Positions 1-7,723 of a DNA stretch of 35,638 bases are shown here, one piece after another (the stretch's first letter is position 1; the number at the start of each line of letters is the position of its first letter). The position numbers and the translations under genes were made by a program. The notes under the pieces are model-generated. The model worked only from the letters and a program-made list of their open reading frames with translations, made no database searches and was not told the DNA's origin. Source of the DNA: Eubacteriaceae bacterium (GTDB taxonomy: Bacteria; Bacillota; Clostridia; Eubacteriales; Eubacteriaceae); the NCBI GenBank assembly GCA_017405085.1, contig JAFRBB010000038.1:1-35638 (forward strand), given 5' to 3'.

Positions 1-33
1 TCATTTACAAGGTCAGTGCGCCCTTTTTTATAG

Positions 34-168
34 AGTATCCTGTATTTTGAACAAAGAACATATCCAAAATGCATCAGGGAGACGCAGATTACCGCAAAAC
101 TCAGTTATGATTCGAATGGGAATGCTGCTCCCTATAAAAAATCTGAATTTCACGGATTCAGGAAATAG
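34..168 (+). pseudogene. Possible C-terminal remnant of an upstream gene
   Basis: Reading frame 1 is open from just after a TAG at 31-33 to a TAG at 166-168. It reads like a natural protein tail (it contains KLSYDSNGNAAPYKKSEF), and it ends four bases before the start of the next gene, as operon partners often do. No start codon with a ribosome site is visible, and the in-frame stop at 31-33 separates it from anything further left. It may be the end of a broken gene, or chance. I do not recognise a family. Confidence 0.18.
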
Positions 169-172
169 GAAG

Positions 173-493
173 ATGCTCTCGCTGGAAGTTGTTATAGGTT
201 ACATGGCATCTATTACCTTCTTGGTCATGATCTTTGTGGCATCGTTTGTGGAGATGCCTGCGTGGGCCAGAATTGTTATGATCGCTGTCGGCGCGAGCGC
301 ATTTGCGGTGGGAATGACGAACTGCCTTAAGATTGAGCATGAGGTTGGCTATTATGAGTGCCCGGAATGCGGGGAGACCTACATCCCGTCAATGAAAGCG
401 GTAGTGTTCGCTCCGCACATCGGGAGGAGCCGCAAGATGACCTGCCCGCACTGCGGCCACAGAGCATACCATAAGAAAGTCCTCACAAAATGA
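173..493 (+). CDS. Small membrane protein with C-terminal zinc ribbon
   Basis: The product is about 106 aa. Two hydrophobic segments (roughly residues 5-25 and 31-50) are followed by a soluble tail with two CxxC pairs (CPECGETY and CPHCGHRA), the signature of a zinc ribbon. I chose the ATG at 173 because AGGAAATAGGA lies just upstream. An in-frame TTG at 47 would add a 42-residue extension that does not look like protein and has no ribosome site. The gene converges on an XRE-type regulator. Similar small membrane zinc-ribbon proteins occur near such regulators in Clostridia, but a functional link is only inference. Substrate and role are unknown. Confidence 0.65.
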   Translation: MLSLEVVIGYMASITFLVMIFVASFVEMPAWARIVMIAVGASAFAVGMTNCLKIEHEVGYYECPECGETYIPSMKAVVFAPHIGRSRKMTCPHCGHRAYHKKVLTK

Positions 494-499
494 AAAACA

Positions 500-523
500 G
501 CTCCCGGTCAAAAGGCCGGGAGC
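500..523 (-). terminator. Intrinsic terminator of the XRE regulator gene
   Basis: GCTCCCGG at 500-507 pairs with CCGGGAGC at 516-523. On the minus strand the stem is followed by TGTTTTTC. It lies just past the regulator's stop codon. The plus-strand side has no T-run, so termination of the convergent gene here would be weak. Confidence 0.8.
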
Positions 524-527
524 ATCG

Positions 528-968
528 TCATGCATTGGTCTCATTCCATGTCAGGATCATCTGTTTTTCTTTGCTGCGCTCACAGGAAAACAGTTCTGTG
601 CTGCCAACGTAGATGGCAGAGTATAATTCACCGGCCTTATTTTCAAAGCGATGCAATTTACCGCCGTGTTTCAGGTTGGCATCGTAAACAATGTGGGGAG
701 TTGAATCGAGAGGGTGCTCGTCAGAGGACGCGGTGTATAGCTCAATGATCTCTCCGGAGAGAACGACATCCTTGCTGTCGTCGATCAGCCGCTCGACACT
801 CAGGTCAAAGATCTTTGACAGCGGGAGCAGGTATTCTGTGCTGATGCCGTTCTTTTGCGTTTCCCATTTCTGCACGGCACTTTCACAGACAGACAGAGCC
901 TCTGCGAGTTGTTTCTGTGTCCAGCCCTTATCGATCCGGGCAGCTCTGATTTTCTCGTTGATGTTCAT
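528..968 (-). CDS. XRE-family helix-turn-helix transcriptional regulator
   Basis: A 146-aa DNA-binding protein. Residues about 3-58 form a classic HTH_3 domain (KIRAARIDKGWTQKQLAEAL, then the recognition helix region ESAVQKWETQKNGIS). The remaining 85 residues form a beta-rich domain I cannot assign, probably for sensing or dimerisation. The start at 968 is fixed by AGGAGG at 978-983; the upstream in-frame ATG at 992-990 has no ribosome site. It lies just downstream of a degenerate secreted-peptide gene on the same strand and converges on a membrane zinc-ribbon gene. Its targets are unknown. Confidence 0.85.
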   Translation of the reverse strand: MNINEKIRAARIDKGWTQKQLAEALSVCESAVQKWETQKNGISTEYLLPLSKIFDLSVERLIDDSKDVVLSGEIIELYTASSDEHPLDSTPHIVYDANLKHGGKLHRFENKAGELYSAIYVGSTELFSCERSKEKQMILTWNETNA

Positions 969-1039
969 TAAAAATCGCCTCCTGAGGTAAAGCATATCTC
1001 AGAAGGCGTCTCTTGTCACCCGATGATTCGTCGGGTTGA

Positions 1040-1179
1040 TTAGCCGTCGATGGTCTGGCCGTTTTTGAAGGTGAAGACCATGCGGCCATCGGCGCGAACA
1101 CATTAAAAAACAGCAGTATCGCGGTCAACACCGCCGCGATGCGAAATGGTCCGTTGTGTGTCTTGAAAGATTTCATCAT
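1040..1179 (-). pseudogene. Frameshifted remnant of a small secreted protein gene
   Basis: A good ribosome site (AAAGGAG) precedes ATG codons at 1179 and 1176. These begin a typical signal peptide: a basic start, then AAVLTAILLFFNVF. In the starting frame the sequence then turns into a non-protein-like tail that overlaps the regulator gene. In another frame the same DNA reads ADGRMVFTFKNGQTIDG and stops at TAA 1042-1040, which looks like a genuine C-terminus. A frameshift or internal deletion joining the two ends of a longer secreted protein is the simplest reading. An intact short peptide is the alternative. Confidence 0.4.
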
Positions 1180-1363
1180 CAAGCTCCTTTCGTCTGTCAG
1201 AAATATATTTGATATTATATCATTCGCTCAAGCACAGCAATTTATATGTGTTTTAAGTTTATTTATTGGAATAAATTTAAATTTTTACATTTTGTAAAAA
1301 ACAATCACCCTTATCTTAAAACAATACAATCTTACGACACATTCGCGCTTTTACTGTTCAAAT

Positions 1364-1400
1364 AAAAAAAGCCATGCAGATGCTCTACTTTGCATGGCTT
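1364..1400 (-). terminator. Intrinsic terminator downstream of metF-GNAT
   Basis: AAGCCATGCA at 1369-1378 pairs perfectly with TGCATGGCTT at 1391-1400. On the minus strand it is followed by seven T residues (A-run at 1364-1370). It sits about 50 bases past the acetyltransferase stop. The AT-rich stretch 1190-1360 holds no gene I can support. Confidence 0.85.
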
Positions 1401-1452
1401 CACGCTTTTTATCAAATTCATCGCATTGAAGCAATATCCGCCGCGCTCATCC

Positions 1453-1941
1453 TCACCGAAACATCCTGCGCATCTGATGCCTGTCTCCCGGCGCGTTGCG
1501 GGATGTCGCGATGCCTTCATCAATAAAGCCGAAACGCGTGAAATAGGGAATCTGCCCTTCATCGCAATTGATGACGATGCCGCGACGATGCTGAGAATGA
1601 GCGTCGCCGAGAACCCGATTCATCACCATTTCGGCATAGCCCTGTCCTCTGTAATCGGGATGGGTGGCCAGGCCGAAAAGCATTTGCCACGGGCCGTGTT
1701 CGTTGTGCATGATGGGCAAAATGAGCATCGTATCCGTGATTCCCGGCACATCGGTGCACAGGCCATAAGTCATGGAAATCAAGCGTTCATCGTCAAAGGC
1801 CAGCCAAAAATGTCCGGGATAGACGGAAAGGCGCGTCTTGAAAAAATTGCGGGACGCCGCCAAACTTTCATGAAAACAGGATGCCTCCAGTTCCGAAATG
1901 CTGTCGAGATCGGTTGTTTCCGCGTTGCGAATATAAATCAT
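1453..1941 (-). CDS. GNAT-family N-acetyltransferase
   Basis: A 162-aa single-domain acyl-CoA-dependent acetyltransferase. The acetyl-CoA pyrophosphate-binding motif A is clear (LATHPDYRGQGYAEMVMNRV, about residues 91-110), and the C-terminal FTRFGFIDEG element is typical of the fold. The overall pattern resembles the arylalkylamine/polyamine acetyltransferase branch, but the substrate cannot be read from sequence. Its ATG overlaps the metF stop as ATGA (1938-1941), so translation is coupled. I see no metabolic reason for the pairing with metF. Confidence 0.85.
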   Translation of the reverse strand: MIYIRNAETTDLDSISELEASCFHESLAASRNFFKTRLSVYPGHFWLAFDDERLISMTYGLCTDVPGITDTMLILPIMHNEHGPWQMLFGLATHPDYRGQGYAEMVMNRVLGDAHSQHRRGIVINCDEGQIPYFTRFGFIDEGIATSRNAPGDRHQMRRMFR

Positions 1942-2837
1942 CGGTCCGCCAATCCTTGCATCTGAAAGCTGCCGAGGGCGGGCTTACCCAAAATGGCGTG
2001 GACATTTTGGTAAATCGCGCCGGCCACATCCGGTTTATTCATGGAATAGATGTGCACATGGGTGACGCCGTTGGCGAAAAGATCAATGATCTGACCGGTG
2101 GCATAGGCGATGCCCGCCGCGTACATCGCCTCATCGTCCGAAGCGAAATGGTCGACAATAGCGGCAAAATCCCTGGGAACAAAACAGCCGGAAAGCTCAA
2201 TAACGCGTTTCACTTGCGAGGCCGCCGTAATGGGCATAATTCCGGCGACGACAGGGACATGAATCCCCGCCTCACGGATTTTATACATAAAATTATAAAA
2301 AATGTTGTTGTCAAAAAACATCTGAGTGGTCAAAAAGCAACAGCCGGCATCGACCTTTTGTCTAAGATACCTGATATCTTCTTTTTGAGACGCCGATTCG
2401 GGATGCCCTTCGGGATAGCACGCGGCGCCAACACAAAAATCACCGTATTTTTTGATATCCGCGATAAGATCCGCCGCGTAACGGTAATCCCCCGGCTTGT
2501 AGCCATCGGGTAAATCTCCGCGAAGCGCCAAAATGTTTTGAACACCAATATCCCGCAAAGTGGAAAGATTGGCTTTGACGGATTCCTTCGTCGCAGATAC
2601 GCAAGTCATATGCGCCAAAGGGGTCACGCCGCGACTCTTGATATGGGCGGCGATATCCGCGGTATAACGTCCGCCGTCACCACCGGCGCCGTAGGTCACG
2701 CTCATGTAATCAGGCTTGAAATCAGAAATAGTCTCTACCGCCGAGCGTACGCTTTCGATACCCGAATCAGTCTTTGGAGGGAACACCTCAAAGGACAACA
2801 TGGGTTTATCGGATTGAAATAATTCACATATTTTCAT
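1938..2837 (-). CDS. metF: Methylenetetrahydrofolate reductase
   Basis: A 299-aa MTHFR of the short bacterial type. It reduces 5,10-methylene-THF to 5-methyl-THF for methionine synthesis or, in acetogens, for the methyl branch of the Wood-Ljungdahl pathway. Visible family blocks: LSFEVFPPKTDSG near the N-terminus (with the catalytic Glu), SVTYGAGGDGG, LRGDLP, the block ending YPEGHPES, TQMFFDN and GIMPI. The start at 2837 is preceded by AAAAAAGGAACC; the ATG 18 bases upstream would place this ribosome site inside the gene. No metV or methionine-synthase gene adjoins, which favours a housekeeping role, although the acetogenic role cannot be excluded. Confidence 0.93.
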   Translation of the reverse strand: MKICELFQSDKPMLSFEVFPPKTDSGIESVRSAVETISDFKPDYMSVTYGAGGDGGRYTADIAAHIKSRGVTPLAHMTCVSATKESVKANLSTLRDIGVQNILALRGDLPDGYKPGDYRYAADLIADIKKYGDFCVGAACYPEGHPESASQKEDIRYLRQKVDAGCCFLTTQMFFDNNIFYNFMYKIREAGIHVPVVAGIMPITAASQVKRVIELSGCFVPRDFAAIVDHFASDDEAMYAAGIAYATGQIIDLFANGVTHVHIYSMNKPDVAGAIYQNVHAILGKPALGSFQMQGLADR

Positions 2838-2958
2838 AGCGGTTCCTTTTTTCATTGGTATTTTGTTTCGCTTACCTTTATGATAAAATCAGTATACCAT
2901 ATTTAAACAAAAAAACGTAGTATATCTGTATTCTGTAAATAATTGAGGAGAGAAAATC

Positions 2959-3180
2959 ATGTGCGGACAATTTGATTTGGATCGTCTGGAAGGCCACGTG
3001 GCCGTGCTCGTCGACCGAGATGGCCGCAGTCTGAATATTTCTGTGAGCCAACTGCCCAAAGGCGCCAGAGAGGGCGACCGGCTGATCTTTGACGGCAAGA
3101 CGTTTTCCCGGGACGACAAGGCCACAAAAGCGGCTCTGACAGAAGCCCGAAATCTATTGGAGAAAATCACAAAACAATGA
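2959..3180 (+). CDS. DUF3006-family small protein
   Basis: A 73-aa protein of the DUF3006 type, with an EGHVAVLVDRDGRSLNISVS core and a charged tail. Members of this family are typically encoded beside ComEC-like hydrolases, as here: the stop codon overlaps the next start in ATGA (3177-3180), so the two are translationally coupled. The ribosome site GAGGAGAG precedes the ATG. The biochemical role is unknown. Strict genetic coupling suggests it affects synthesis or folding of its partner, which is inference. Confidence 0.8.
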   Translation: MCGQFDLDRLEGHVAVLVDRDGRSLNISVSQLPKGAREGDRLIFDGKTFSRDDKATKAALTEARNLLEKITKQ

Positions 3181-4094
3181 AAGCTCATCGCCACCCACAT
3201 CAAAGCAATAAAGGCAGACGCCCTCTGCGCGACGTGATAATGGCTGCCTTGATGCTTGTCGTCATCGCCCTGTGCGCAGGCTGCGGCCTGTCCCTTTCTG
3301 AGACCGCCGAGGCTCCGCCCGCCGAAGGCAGCGCCCGGGTCACCTATCTTGACGCCGGACAGGCCGACGCCACCCTCATCCAATCCGACAAGGGCCATGC
3401 CGTCCTCATCGACACCGGCCTCAAAGAAAATGCCGATGCCCTGGCCGCCAAGCTGCGACGGCTTGGCGTCGAATCCATCGACATCCTCGTTCTCACCCAC
3501 GGCCATGCCGATCACATGGGCGGTGCCATCACCGTTATGGAAGCCTTTCCCGTCAAAAAAATATACATCAGCCCTCAAGCCAGATCCGCCGCTTTCTATC
3601 GAAAGACCCTCGAGACCATCGACCGCCTCAAAATTCCCACTGAGATTCCCGCCTTCGGCACGGCCTTTTCGGTGGATGACCTCAACTTCACCGTCGTCGG
3701 CCCCGTGGACACCGCCGAACAGGAAAAAGTCAACAACTCCTCCATCGTTCTGCGGATGACCCACGGCAACGATGCTTTTCTCTTTCCCGCCGACGCCGAA
3801 AAAAAAGAAGAAAACGACATGATGGGTGCCGGGGCGACCCTCACCTGCGACGTGCTTAAGGTCGGCCACCACGGTTCCAAGACCTCTTCTTCCGATGACT
3901 TTTTGACCCTTTGCGGATCCCGGTGCAAAATCGCCGTCATCTCCGTCGGCAAAGACAACGAATACGGCGCGCCCCACGACAAAACCCTAAAGGCGCTAAA
4001 CCGTCATCACATGACCGTTTACCGCACCGATCAAAATGGCGATATCACCGTCAACTCCTCGGGAAACGGCGTGACCGTCACCACGGAGAAATGA
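3177..4094 (+). CDS. Secreted or lipid-anchored ComEC-like metallo-beta-lactamase hydrolase
   Basis: A 305-aa protein. A basic N-terminus and a hydrophobic segment end in ALCAGCG (about residues 31-37), a lipobox-like site that would leave a lipid-modified Cys; the -3 position is Cys rather than Leu, so the anchor is uncertain. The MBL domain follows: DAGQADATL, LIDTG, THGHADHMGG (HxHxDH, zinc ligands), a loop with NNSSIVLR, and VGHHGSKTSS. This is the soluble hydrolase domain of the competence protein ComEC without its membrane channel. Such proteins are thought to act as exported nucleases or phosphodiesterases. It forms a two-gene unit with the DUF3006 gene. Confidence 0.88.
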   Translation: MKAHRHPHQSNKGRRPLRDVIMAALMLVVIALCAGCGLSLSETAEAPPAEGSARVTYLDAGQADATLIQSDKGHAVLIDTGLKENADALAAKLRRLGVESIDILVLTHGHADHMGGAITVMEAFPVKKIYISPQARSAAFYRKTLETIDRLKIPTEIPAFGTAFSVDDLNFTVVGPVDTAEQEKVNNSSIVLRMTHGNDAFLFPADAEKKEENDMMGAGATLTCDVLKVGHHGSKTSSSDDFLTLCGSRCKIAVISVGKDNEYGAPHDKTLKALNRHHMTVYRTDQNGDITVNSSGNGVTVTTEK

Positions 4095-4151
4095 GACGCC
4101 GTGACGATTCATCAAAAACAACCGTAATCAAAAAAAAGAAAGGACCTAACC

Positions 4152-4640
4152 ATGACCATTCACATCACCCCTTACGATCCCCGGGATATCTTGTCCCTTT
4201 GCGCCATTTGGAACGACGTCGTCTCCGACGGTATCGCTTTTCCTCAGGAAGAACGCCTTAGCGCTGAAAACGGCGATGCGTTTTTTTCCGGCCAGACCTT
4301 CACCGGTGTCGCCAAGGATGACGACGGCATTGTCGTCGGCCTCTATATTCTCCATCCCAACAATGTCGGACGATGCGGCCACATTGCCAATGCCAGTTAT
4401 GCCGTGGACAAATCTCTTCGCGGACAGCACATTGGCGAAACGCTGGTCAAACACTCCATGTCGCAAGCCAAAGCAGAAGGCTTTCGCATTCTTCAATTTA
4501 ACGCCGTTGTGGCCTCTAATGTCCACGCCCTGCATCTTTACAAACGCCTCGGATTTACCGCCATGACAGAGATTCCCGGCGGCTTTCGCCTGCCCGACGG
4601 CACCTATGAGGACATTATTCCCCATTTCATTGTTTTATAA
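4152..4640 (+). CDS. GNAT-family N-acetyltransferase
   Basis: A 162-aa acetyltransferase. Motif A reads SYAVDKSLRGQHIGETLVKH (about residues 83-102). Motif B follows as LQFNAVVASNVHALHLYKRL, and GFTAMTEIPGGFRL forms the C-terminal substrate region. This N-V-H-A-x-x-L-Y-x-x-LGF arrangement is common in the amino-acid/antibiotic-type (RimI-like) branch. The substrate is unknown. AAAGAAAGGACC precedes the ATG. The gene lies about 55 bases after the MBL gene and 35 before the SecB-like gene, with no terminator between, so a shared transcript is likely. Confidence 0.85.
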   Translation: MTIHITPYDPRDILSLCAIWNDVVSDGIAFPQEERLSAENGDAFFSGQTFTGVAKDDDGIVVGLYILHPNNVGRCGHIANASYAVDKSLRGQHIGETLVKHSMSQAKAEGFRILQFNAVVASNVHALHLYKRLGFTAMTEIPGGFRLPDGTYEDIIPHFIVL

Positions 4641-4675
4641 GTCATCTCAATTTTAAGAAAGGAAAAGCCTCTCCC

Positions 4676-5113
4676 ATGAGCCAAGAAAATCTCATCAACC
4701 TCAACCAATTTTCCATGGTTGGCCACACCATCACCCGATTTGATTTCACCAACACCTACGCCCGCTTCAGCATGAGCGATCCCGATCTCAAAAAAGAATT
4801 CAACGTTGACGGCGGCTTAACCGGCGTTCGCGGAGATACCGCCGAATGGCAGGGAGACGTCGCTCTCGACATTCATCTCAAACTGACAAACAACGACGCG
4901 GTGTTAAAAGCCGATATGAAAATCATCGGCCATGCGGCCGCTTCTCATATGAACAAAGACGATTTTATCCGGGCGGCCCTTTCCAAAGGCTGCGATGAAA
5001 CCTACGGTGCTGCCAAAGCGGCCATCATCGCCTTTGCTGCCATGGCCGTTCCCGGTGAGCGCTTGACCCTGCCCACCGTCAACTTTGACGATCGTCATTT
5101 TAAAGATCGCTAA
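4676..5113 (+). CDS. SecB-like small protein (putative)
   Basis: A 145-aa soluble acidic protein without a signal peptide. It resembles the SecB/DUF1149 beta-sheet chaperone fold: strands around RFDFTNTYARFSM and DVALDIHLKLTNN, a long C-terminal helix (GAAKAAIIAFAAMAVPG) and the ending LTLPTVNFDD, which matches the SecB-type L-P-x-V-N-F ending. Classical SecB keeps secretory precursors unfolded for SecA in proteobacteria. A true export role here is inference, since most Gram-positive bacteria lack SecB. The ribosome site AAGAAAGGAAAAG lies upstream. It is followed 12 bases later by the rhodanese gene. Confidence 0.5.
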   Translation: MSQENLINLNQFSMVGHTITRFDFTNTYARFSMSDPDLKKEFNVDGGLTGVRGDTAEWQGDVALDIHLKLTNNDAVLKADMKIIGHAAASHMNKDDFIRAALSKGCDETYGAAKAAIIAFAAMAVPGERLTLPTVNFDDRHFKDR

Positions 5114-5125
5114 ACAGGAGCGCTC

Positions 5126-5458
5126 ATGGTCATTCAAAACATCCTCGCCTTTTTGGGCAGTGTCGACATCAACGAAGAAATTCGCCGTTGGCGCGAAAAC
5201 GGGAGCGAAGCCGTCCTCATCGACTGCCGGACCCCCGCCGAATACAGTCTCGGCCACATTGACGGCAGCGTCAACATTCCCCTCGATCATATCGAGCAAG
5301 CCGAAAATAAACTGCCCGATAAGCATGCCCCCATCCTCGTCTATTGTCAGGCCGGACCCCGGGCGACTCAGGCAGCATCCCGGCTAAAGCGCATGAACTA
5401 CACCGACGTCAAGGCCATCGGCGGCATCAATGGATACCGCGGAAAGCTTGTCCGTTAA
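5126..5458 (+). CDS. Single-domain rhodanese sulfurtransferase
   Basis: A 110-aa rhodanese-like protein that transfers sulfane sulfur to thiophilic acceptors, or serves as a sulfur carrier. Visible features: LIDCRTPAEYSLGHIDGSVN, then the active-site loop YCQAGPRATQAA with the nucleophilic Cys, and the closing IGGINGYRGK. A short hydrophobic start (ILAFLGSV) is not a convincing signal peptide. It is the last gene of the plus-strand cluster and is followed by a strong terminator. Confidence 0.9.
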   Translation: MVIQNILAFLGSVDINEEIRRWRENGSEAVLIDCRTPAEYSLGHIDGSVNIPLDHIEQAENKLPDKHAPILVYCQAGPRATQAASRLKRMNYTDVKAIGGINGYRGKLVR

Positions 5459-5475
5459 CTGATACAAAAAACAGC

Positions 5476-5510
5476 AATCCCGAGCCGAAAAAACGGTTCG
5501 GGATTTTTTT
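5476..5510 (+). terminator. Strong intrinsic terminator of the 2.9-5.5 kb gene cluster
   Basis: AATCCCGAGCCG at 5476-5487 pairs with CGGTTCGGGATT at 5494-5505 (one G-T pair), with an all-A loop and a seven-T run at 5504-5510. It ends the cluster that begins with the DUF3006 gene. Confidence 0.92.
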
Positions 5511-5533
5511 CTTGGCTTATCATCAATTTTGTT

Positions 5534-6502
5534 TTACGCTTCCAGATGATTGAGCAGAGACAACTTTTCGCTAAACACCGGCGCGTCCTCCGAAGAGAGT
5601 TTGCCCGGTCTGTTGCCCGCGGCGCCGGGATAATAGTCCGAACCGCCGCTGATGAGCATCCGGTAGGCTTCGGCCTGGGTGATGAGATAACCGGCATCCT
5701 TTGCGCCGTAAGACGAATAATAGCATTCCATCCCCGTCACACCGTAGGACAATAAGAACTGAAGCTGTCTGGAAAAATCTTCATCGGTCAATTTTTTGGA
5801 CGGATCCGTGCCGAGGGGATGCCCCCACACCACAACGCCGCCGGCGTCGCGCACCGCGTCCACCACCATCCGCGCCGAGATCAGCGAATCTCCGGCGTTA
5901 ATGCCGTTGATATAGCCCATCAGCGCCTCGTCGGCGTCCTTCACCACACCGTTTTGCACCATGAGTTTGGCCAGTAAGGGCTTGCTTTCCGCGTCCAGCC
6001 GAGCGAGCAAATCAAGCTGCTCTTCCGTGAATGCAATCCCATGATGAAACTTCAAATATGACAACTGGGTCTCCAGCTTTTGGGCCCGCAAATCTCTGCC
6101 GGCGGCCACAGCTCTGGCCATGGACGGCGCCTCGGGATCAAAATCATATCCCAACAGATTAATTTCACCGAAATCCGTAAAACAGGCGAAAGACACCCCG
6201 TTGATGCAGCGTACATCCTCCGGCAAAACGCCGGCAAGTCTGTCCGCGGCAAAGGGATCGCTGTCGGTGAGGGCAAAGGTTTTGATATCCGCCTCCGCAA
6301 GTCCCTTTAACACTGTCTCGGTGGCGTCGACCCCTTCCGGATCCTTTCGGTGCACATGCAAATCCGCCGCCCCTTTGGCAAAGGCAGGTTTTTTCTGAGG
6401 TTCATCCTTTTTTCTTTGATGCGCCGCTTCGTACTGTTTTTCTTTTTCTTCGAAATACGCTTTGGCGTCCGAATCCAAAATCCATCCCTTTTGATTGGCC
6501 AC
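5534..6502 (-). CDS. PHP-domain phosphoesterase-like protein with altered active site
   Basis: A 322-aa protein. A charged 45-residue N-terminal extension precedes a PHP domain most like the TrpH/YciV family (3',5'-nucleotide or RNA-processing phosphoesterases). ADLHVHRKDPEG (H49, H51), the WGHP His (228), GMECYYS (E259) and SGGSD (D289) keep metal ligands. Four positions usually metal-binding are replaced: Ser81 in LTDSD, Ser104 in NGVSFA, Asn115 in INLLGYD and Tyr291 in SDYYPG. Catalysis may be lost or different. The start is GTG 6502, chosen because GGAGGAC lies just upstream; an ATG at 6547 lacks such a site. It stands alone on the minus strand downstream of galU. Confidence 0.8.
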   Translation of the reverse strand: MANQKGWILDSDAKAYFEEKEKQYEAAHQRKKDEPQKKPAFAKGAADLHVHRKDPEGVDATETVLKGLAEADIKTFALTDSDPFAADRLAGVLPEDVRCINGVSFACFTDFGEINLLGYDFDPEAPSMARAVAAGRDLRAQKLETQLSYLKFHHGIAFTEEQLDLLARLDAESKPLLAKLMVQNGVVKDADEALMGYINGINAGDSLISARMVVDAVRDAGGVVVWGHPLGTDPSKKLTDEDFSRQLQFLLSYGVTGMECYYSSYGAKDAGYLITQAEAYRMLISGGSDYYPGAAGNRPGKLSSEDAPVFSEKLSLLNHLEA

Positions 6503-6597
6503 TTGTCCGTCCTCCTCTCTCAAACTTAAGTTTAATTGACATCTCATTGCGTTCGCTTGATTCTATTATACAACCCAATGCTTTAATTCGTCAAAAA

Positions 6598-6632
6598 AAC
6601 AAAAGCCCCCAAAACCCAACGGTTTTAAGGGC
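6598..6632 (-). terminator. Intrinsic terminator of galU
   Basis: GCCCCCAAAACC (6605-6616) and GGTTTTAAGGGC (6621-6632) form a stem with two mismatches and a CAAC loop. On the minus strand it is followed by a T-rich stretch. It lies 28 bases past the galU stop. Confidence 0.75.
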
Positions 6633-6659
6633 CGATCCGTCAAGAGCTAGTTTTTGAGC

Positions 6660-7529
6660 TTATGACAAATCCAGATTTTTCAGATATTCTTTAAATTTTG
6701 ACTCCAGACCCGGGGTGCGCAGACCGTATTCCACCGTCGCTTCCAAAAATCCCAACTTGTCGCCCACGTCGTAGCGGCGGCCGGCAAAATCATAGGCCAC
6801 CATCTTCTGGCGTTTGGCCAGACGGCGCAGACCGTCAGTCAGCTGAATTTCTCCGCCGGCGCCCTTTCCCGTATGTTCGAGGATTTCAAAAATTTCCGGC
6901 GTGATGATGTAGCGTCCAAGAATGGCCAAATCCGACGGTGCCTCTTCAATCGACGGTTTTTCCACCAAATCCTCAACGGAATAGACATAATCCGACAAAG
7001 CCTGACCCTTGACGATACCGTATTTGCTCACGTCCTCATGGGGAACGGTCTGAACGCCCAACACCGAAGTCTGCTGTTCGTTAAACACGCGGATCATCTG
7101 CTTGAGGGCCGGGTTGTCATGGTTGTACACAATATCGTCGCCGAGAATCACCGCGAAGGGCTCATCCCCGACAAATTCTTTGGCGCAAAGCACCGCGTGG
7201 CCGAGGCCCTTGGCTTCACCTTGACGCACCGTGAAAATATTGGCCATGTCCGTGATGTCCTGTACCATTTTGAGTTCGGCGTTTTTGCCTTTCACCTTAA
7301 GGTTGAATTCCAGCTCCGGCACCTGGTCGAAATGGTTGATGATGATTTCCTTGTTGCGACCGGTGATAATGAGAATATCCTCAATTCCAGAAGCCACAAT
7401 TTCTTCAATGATATATTGAATCGTCGGCTTGTCCACAATGGGCAGAATTTCCTTCGGTACCGATTTGGTCACCGGCAAAAAACGCGTGCCGAGACCGGCA
7501 GCGGGAATGACAGCTTTTTTAACTTCCAT
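6660..7529 (-). CDS. galU: UTP--glucose-1-phosphate uridylyltransferase
   Basis: A 289-aa cytoplasmic enzyme that makes UDP-glucose from UTP and glucose-1-phosphate. The nucleotide-binding start is VKKAVIPAAGLGTRFLPVTK. Other family blocks are KEILPIVDKPTIQYIIEE, the RNKEIIINHFD region, AVILGDDI, EKP, and the GxxRRYDVGDKLGFLEATV-type ending. The length is normal. ATG 7529 is preceded by CAGGAGGAACCC. UDP-glucose would feed glycosyltransferases such as the one at 20.8 kb. The nearest upstream same-strand gene is a dehydrogenase-like pseudoenzyme whose ancestral substrate is UDP-glucose, but 290 bases with repeats separate them. Confidence 0.96.
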   Translation of the reverse strand: MEVKKAVIPAAGLGTRFLPVTKSVPKEILPIVDKPTIQYIIEEIVASGIEDILIITGRNKEIIINHFDQVPELEFNLKVKGKNAELKMVQDITDMANIFTVRQGEAKGLGHAVLCAKEFVGDEPFAVILGDDIVYNHDNPALKQMIRVFNEQQTSVLGVQTVPHEDVSKYGIVKGQALSDYVYSVEDLVEKPSIEEAPSDLAILGRYIITPEIFEILEHTGKGAGGEIQLTDGLRRLAKRQKMVAYDFAGRRYDVGDKLGFLEATVEYGLRTPGLESKFKEYLKNLDLS

Positions 7530-7613
7530 GGGTTCCTCCTGATTTAAAATATGCTTAAATGTCAAGTTAACATACGAGATATAAAGGGCCGTCCTTTGAC
7601 ATGCTTCTATCGT

Positions 7614-7644
7614 TGACATGATGGCATGAGGCCCGTTGATTGGT
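7614..7644. repeat. Copy A of a dispersed intergenic repeat
   Basis: Contains, in order, TGACATGAT, GGCATGA and TTGATTGGT. The same three blocks recur in the same order and orientation at 20607-20636, upstream of the GGDEF/EAL gene. Flanks upstream also share scattered blocks (CCTT, TGCTT, TCG). The function is unknown; it may be a degenerate small mobile repeat. Confidence 0.45.
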
Positions 7645-7723
7645 TGGCGTTTCGAACATTGTCTCCTTACTTGAGGTTTAGAGAGTCGATTTAGTTTGAC
7701 GCGTTTGCCATGTGTTCATGTCC

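Noticed and set aside
2889..3977. A 362-codon minus-strand open frame opposite the DUF3006 and MBL genes
   Set aside because: Its product is Gly/Val/Asp-rich low-complexity sequence, the usual mirror of GC-biased codons; the plus-strand genes have clear motifs and ribosome sites.
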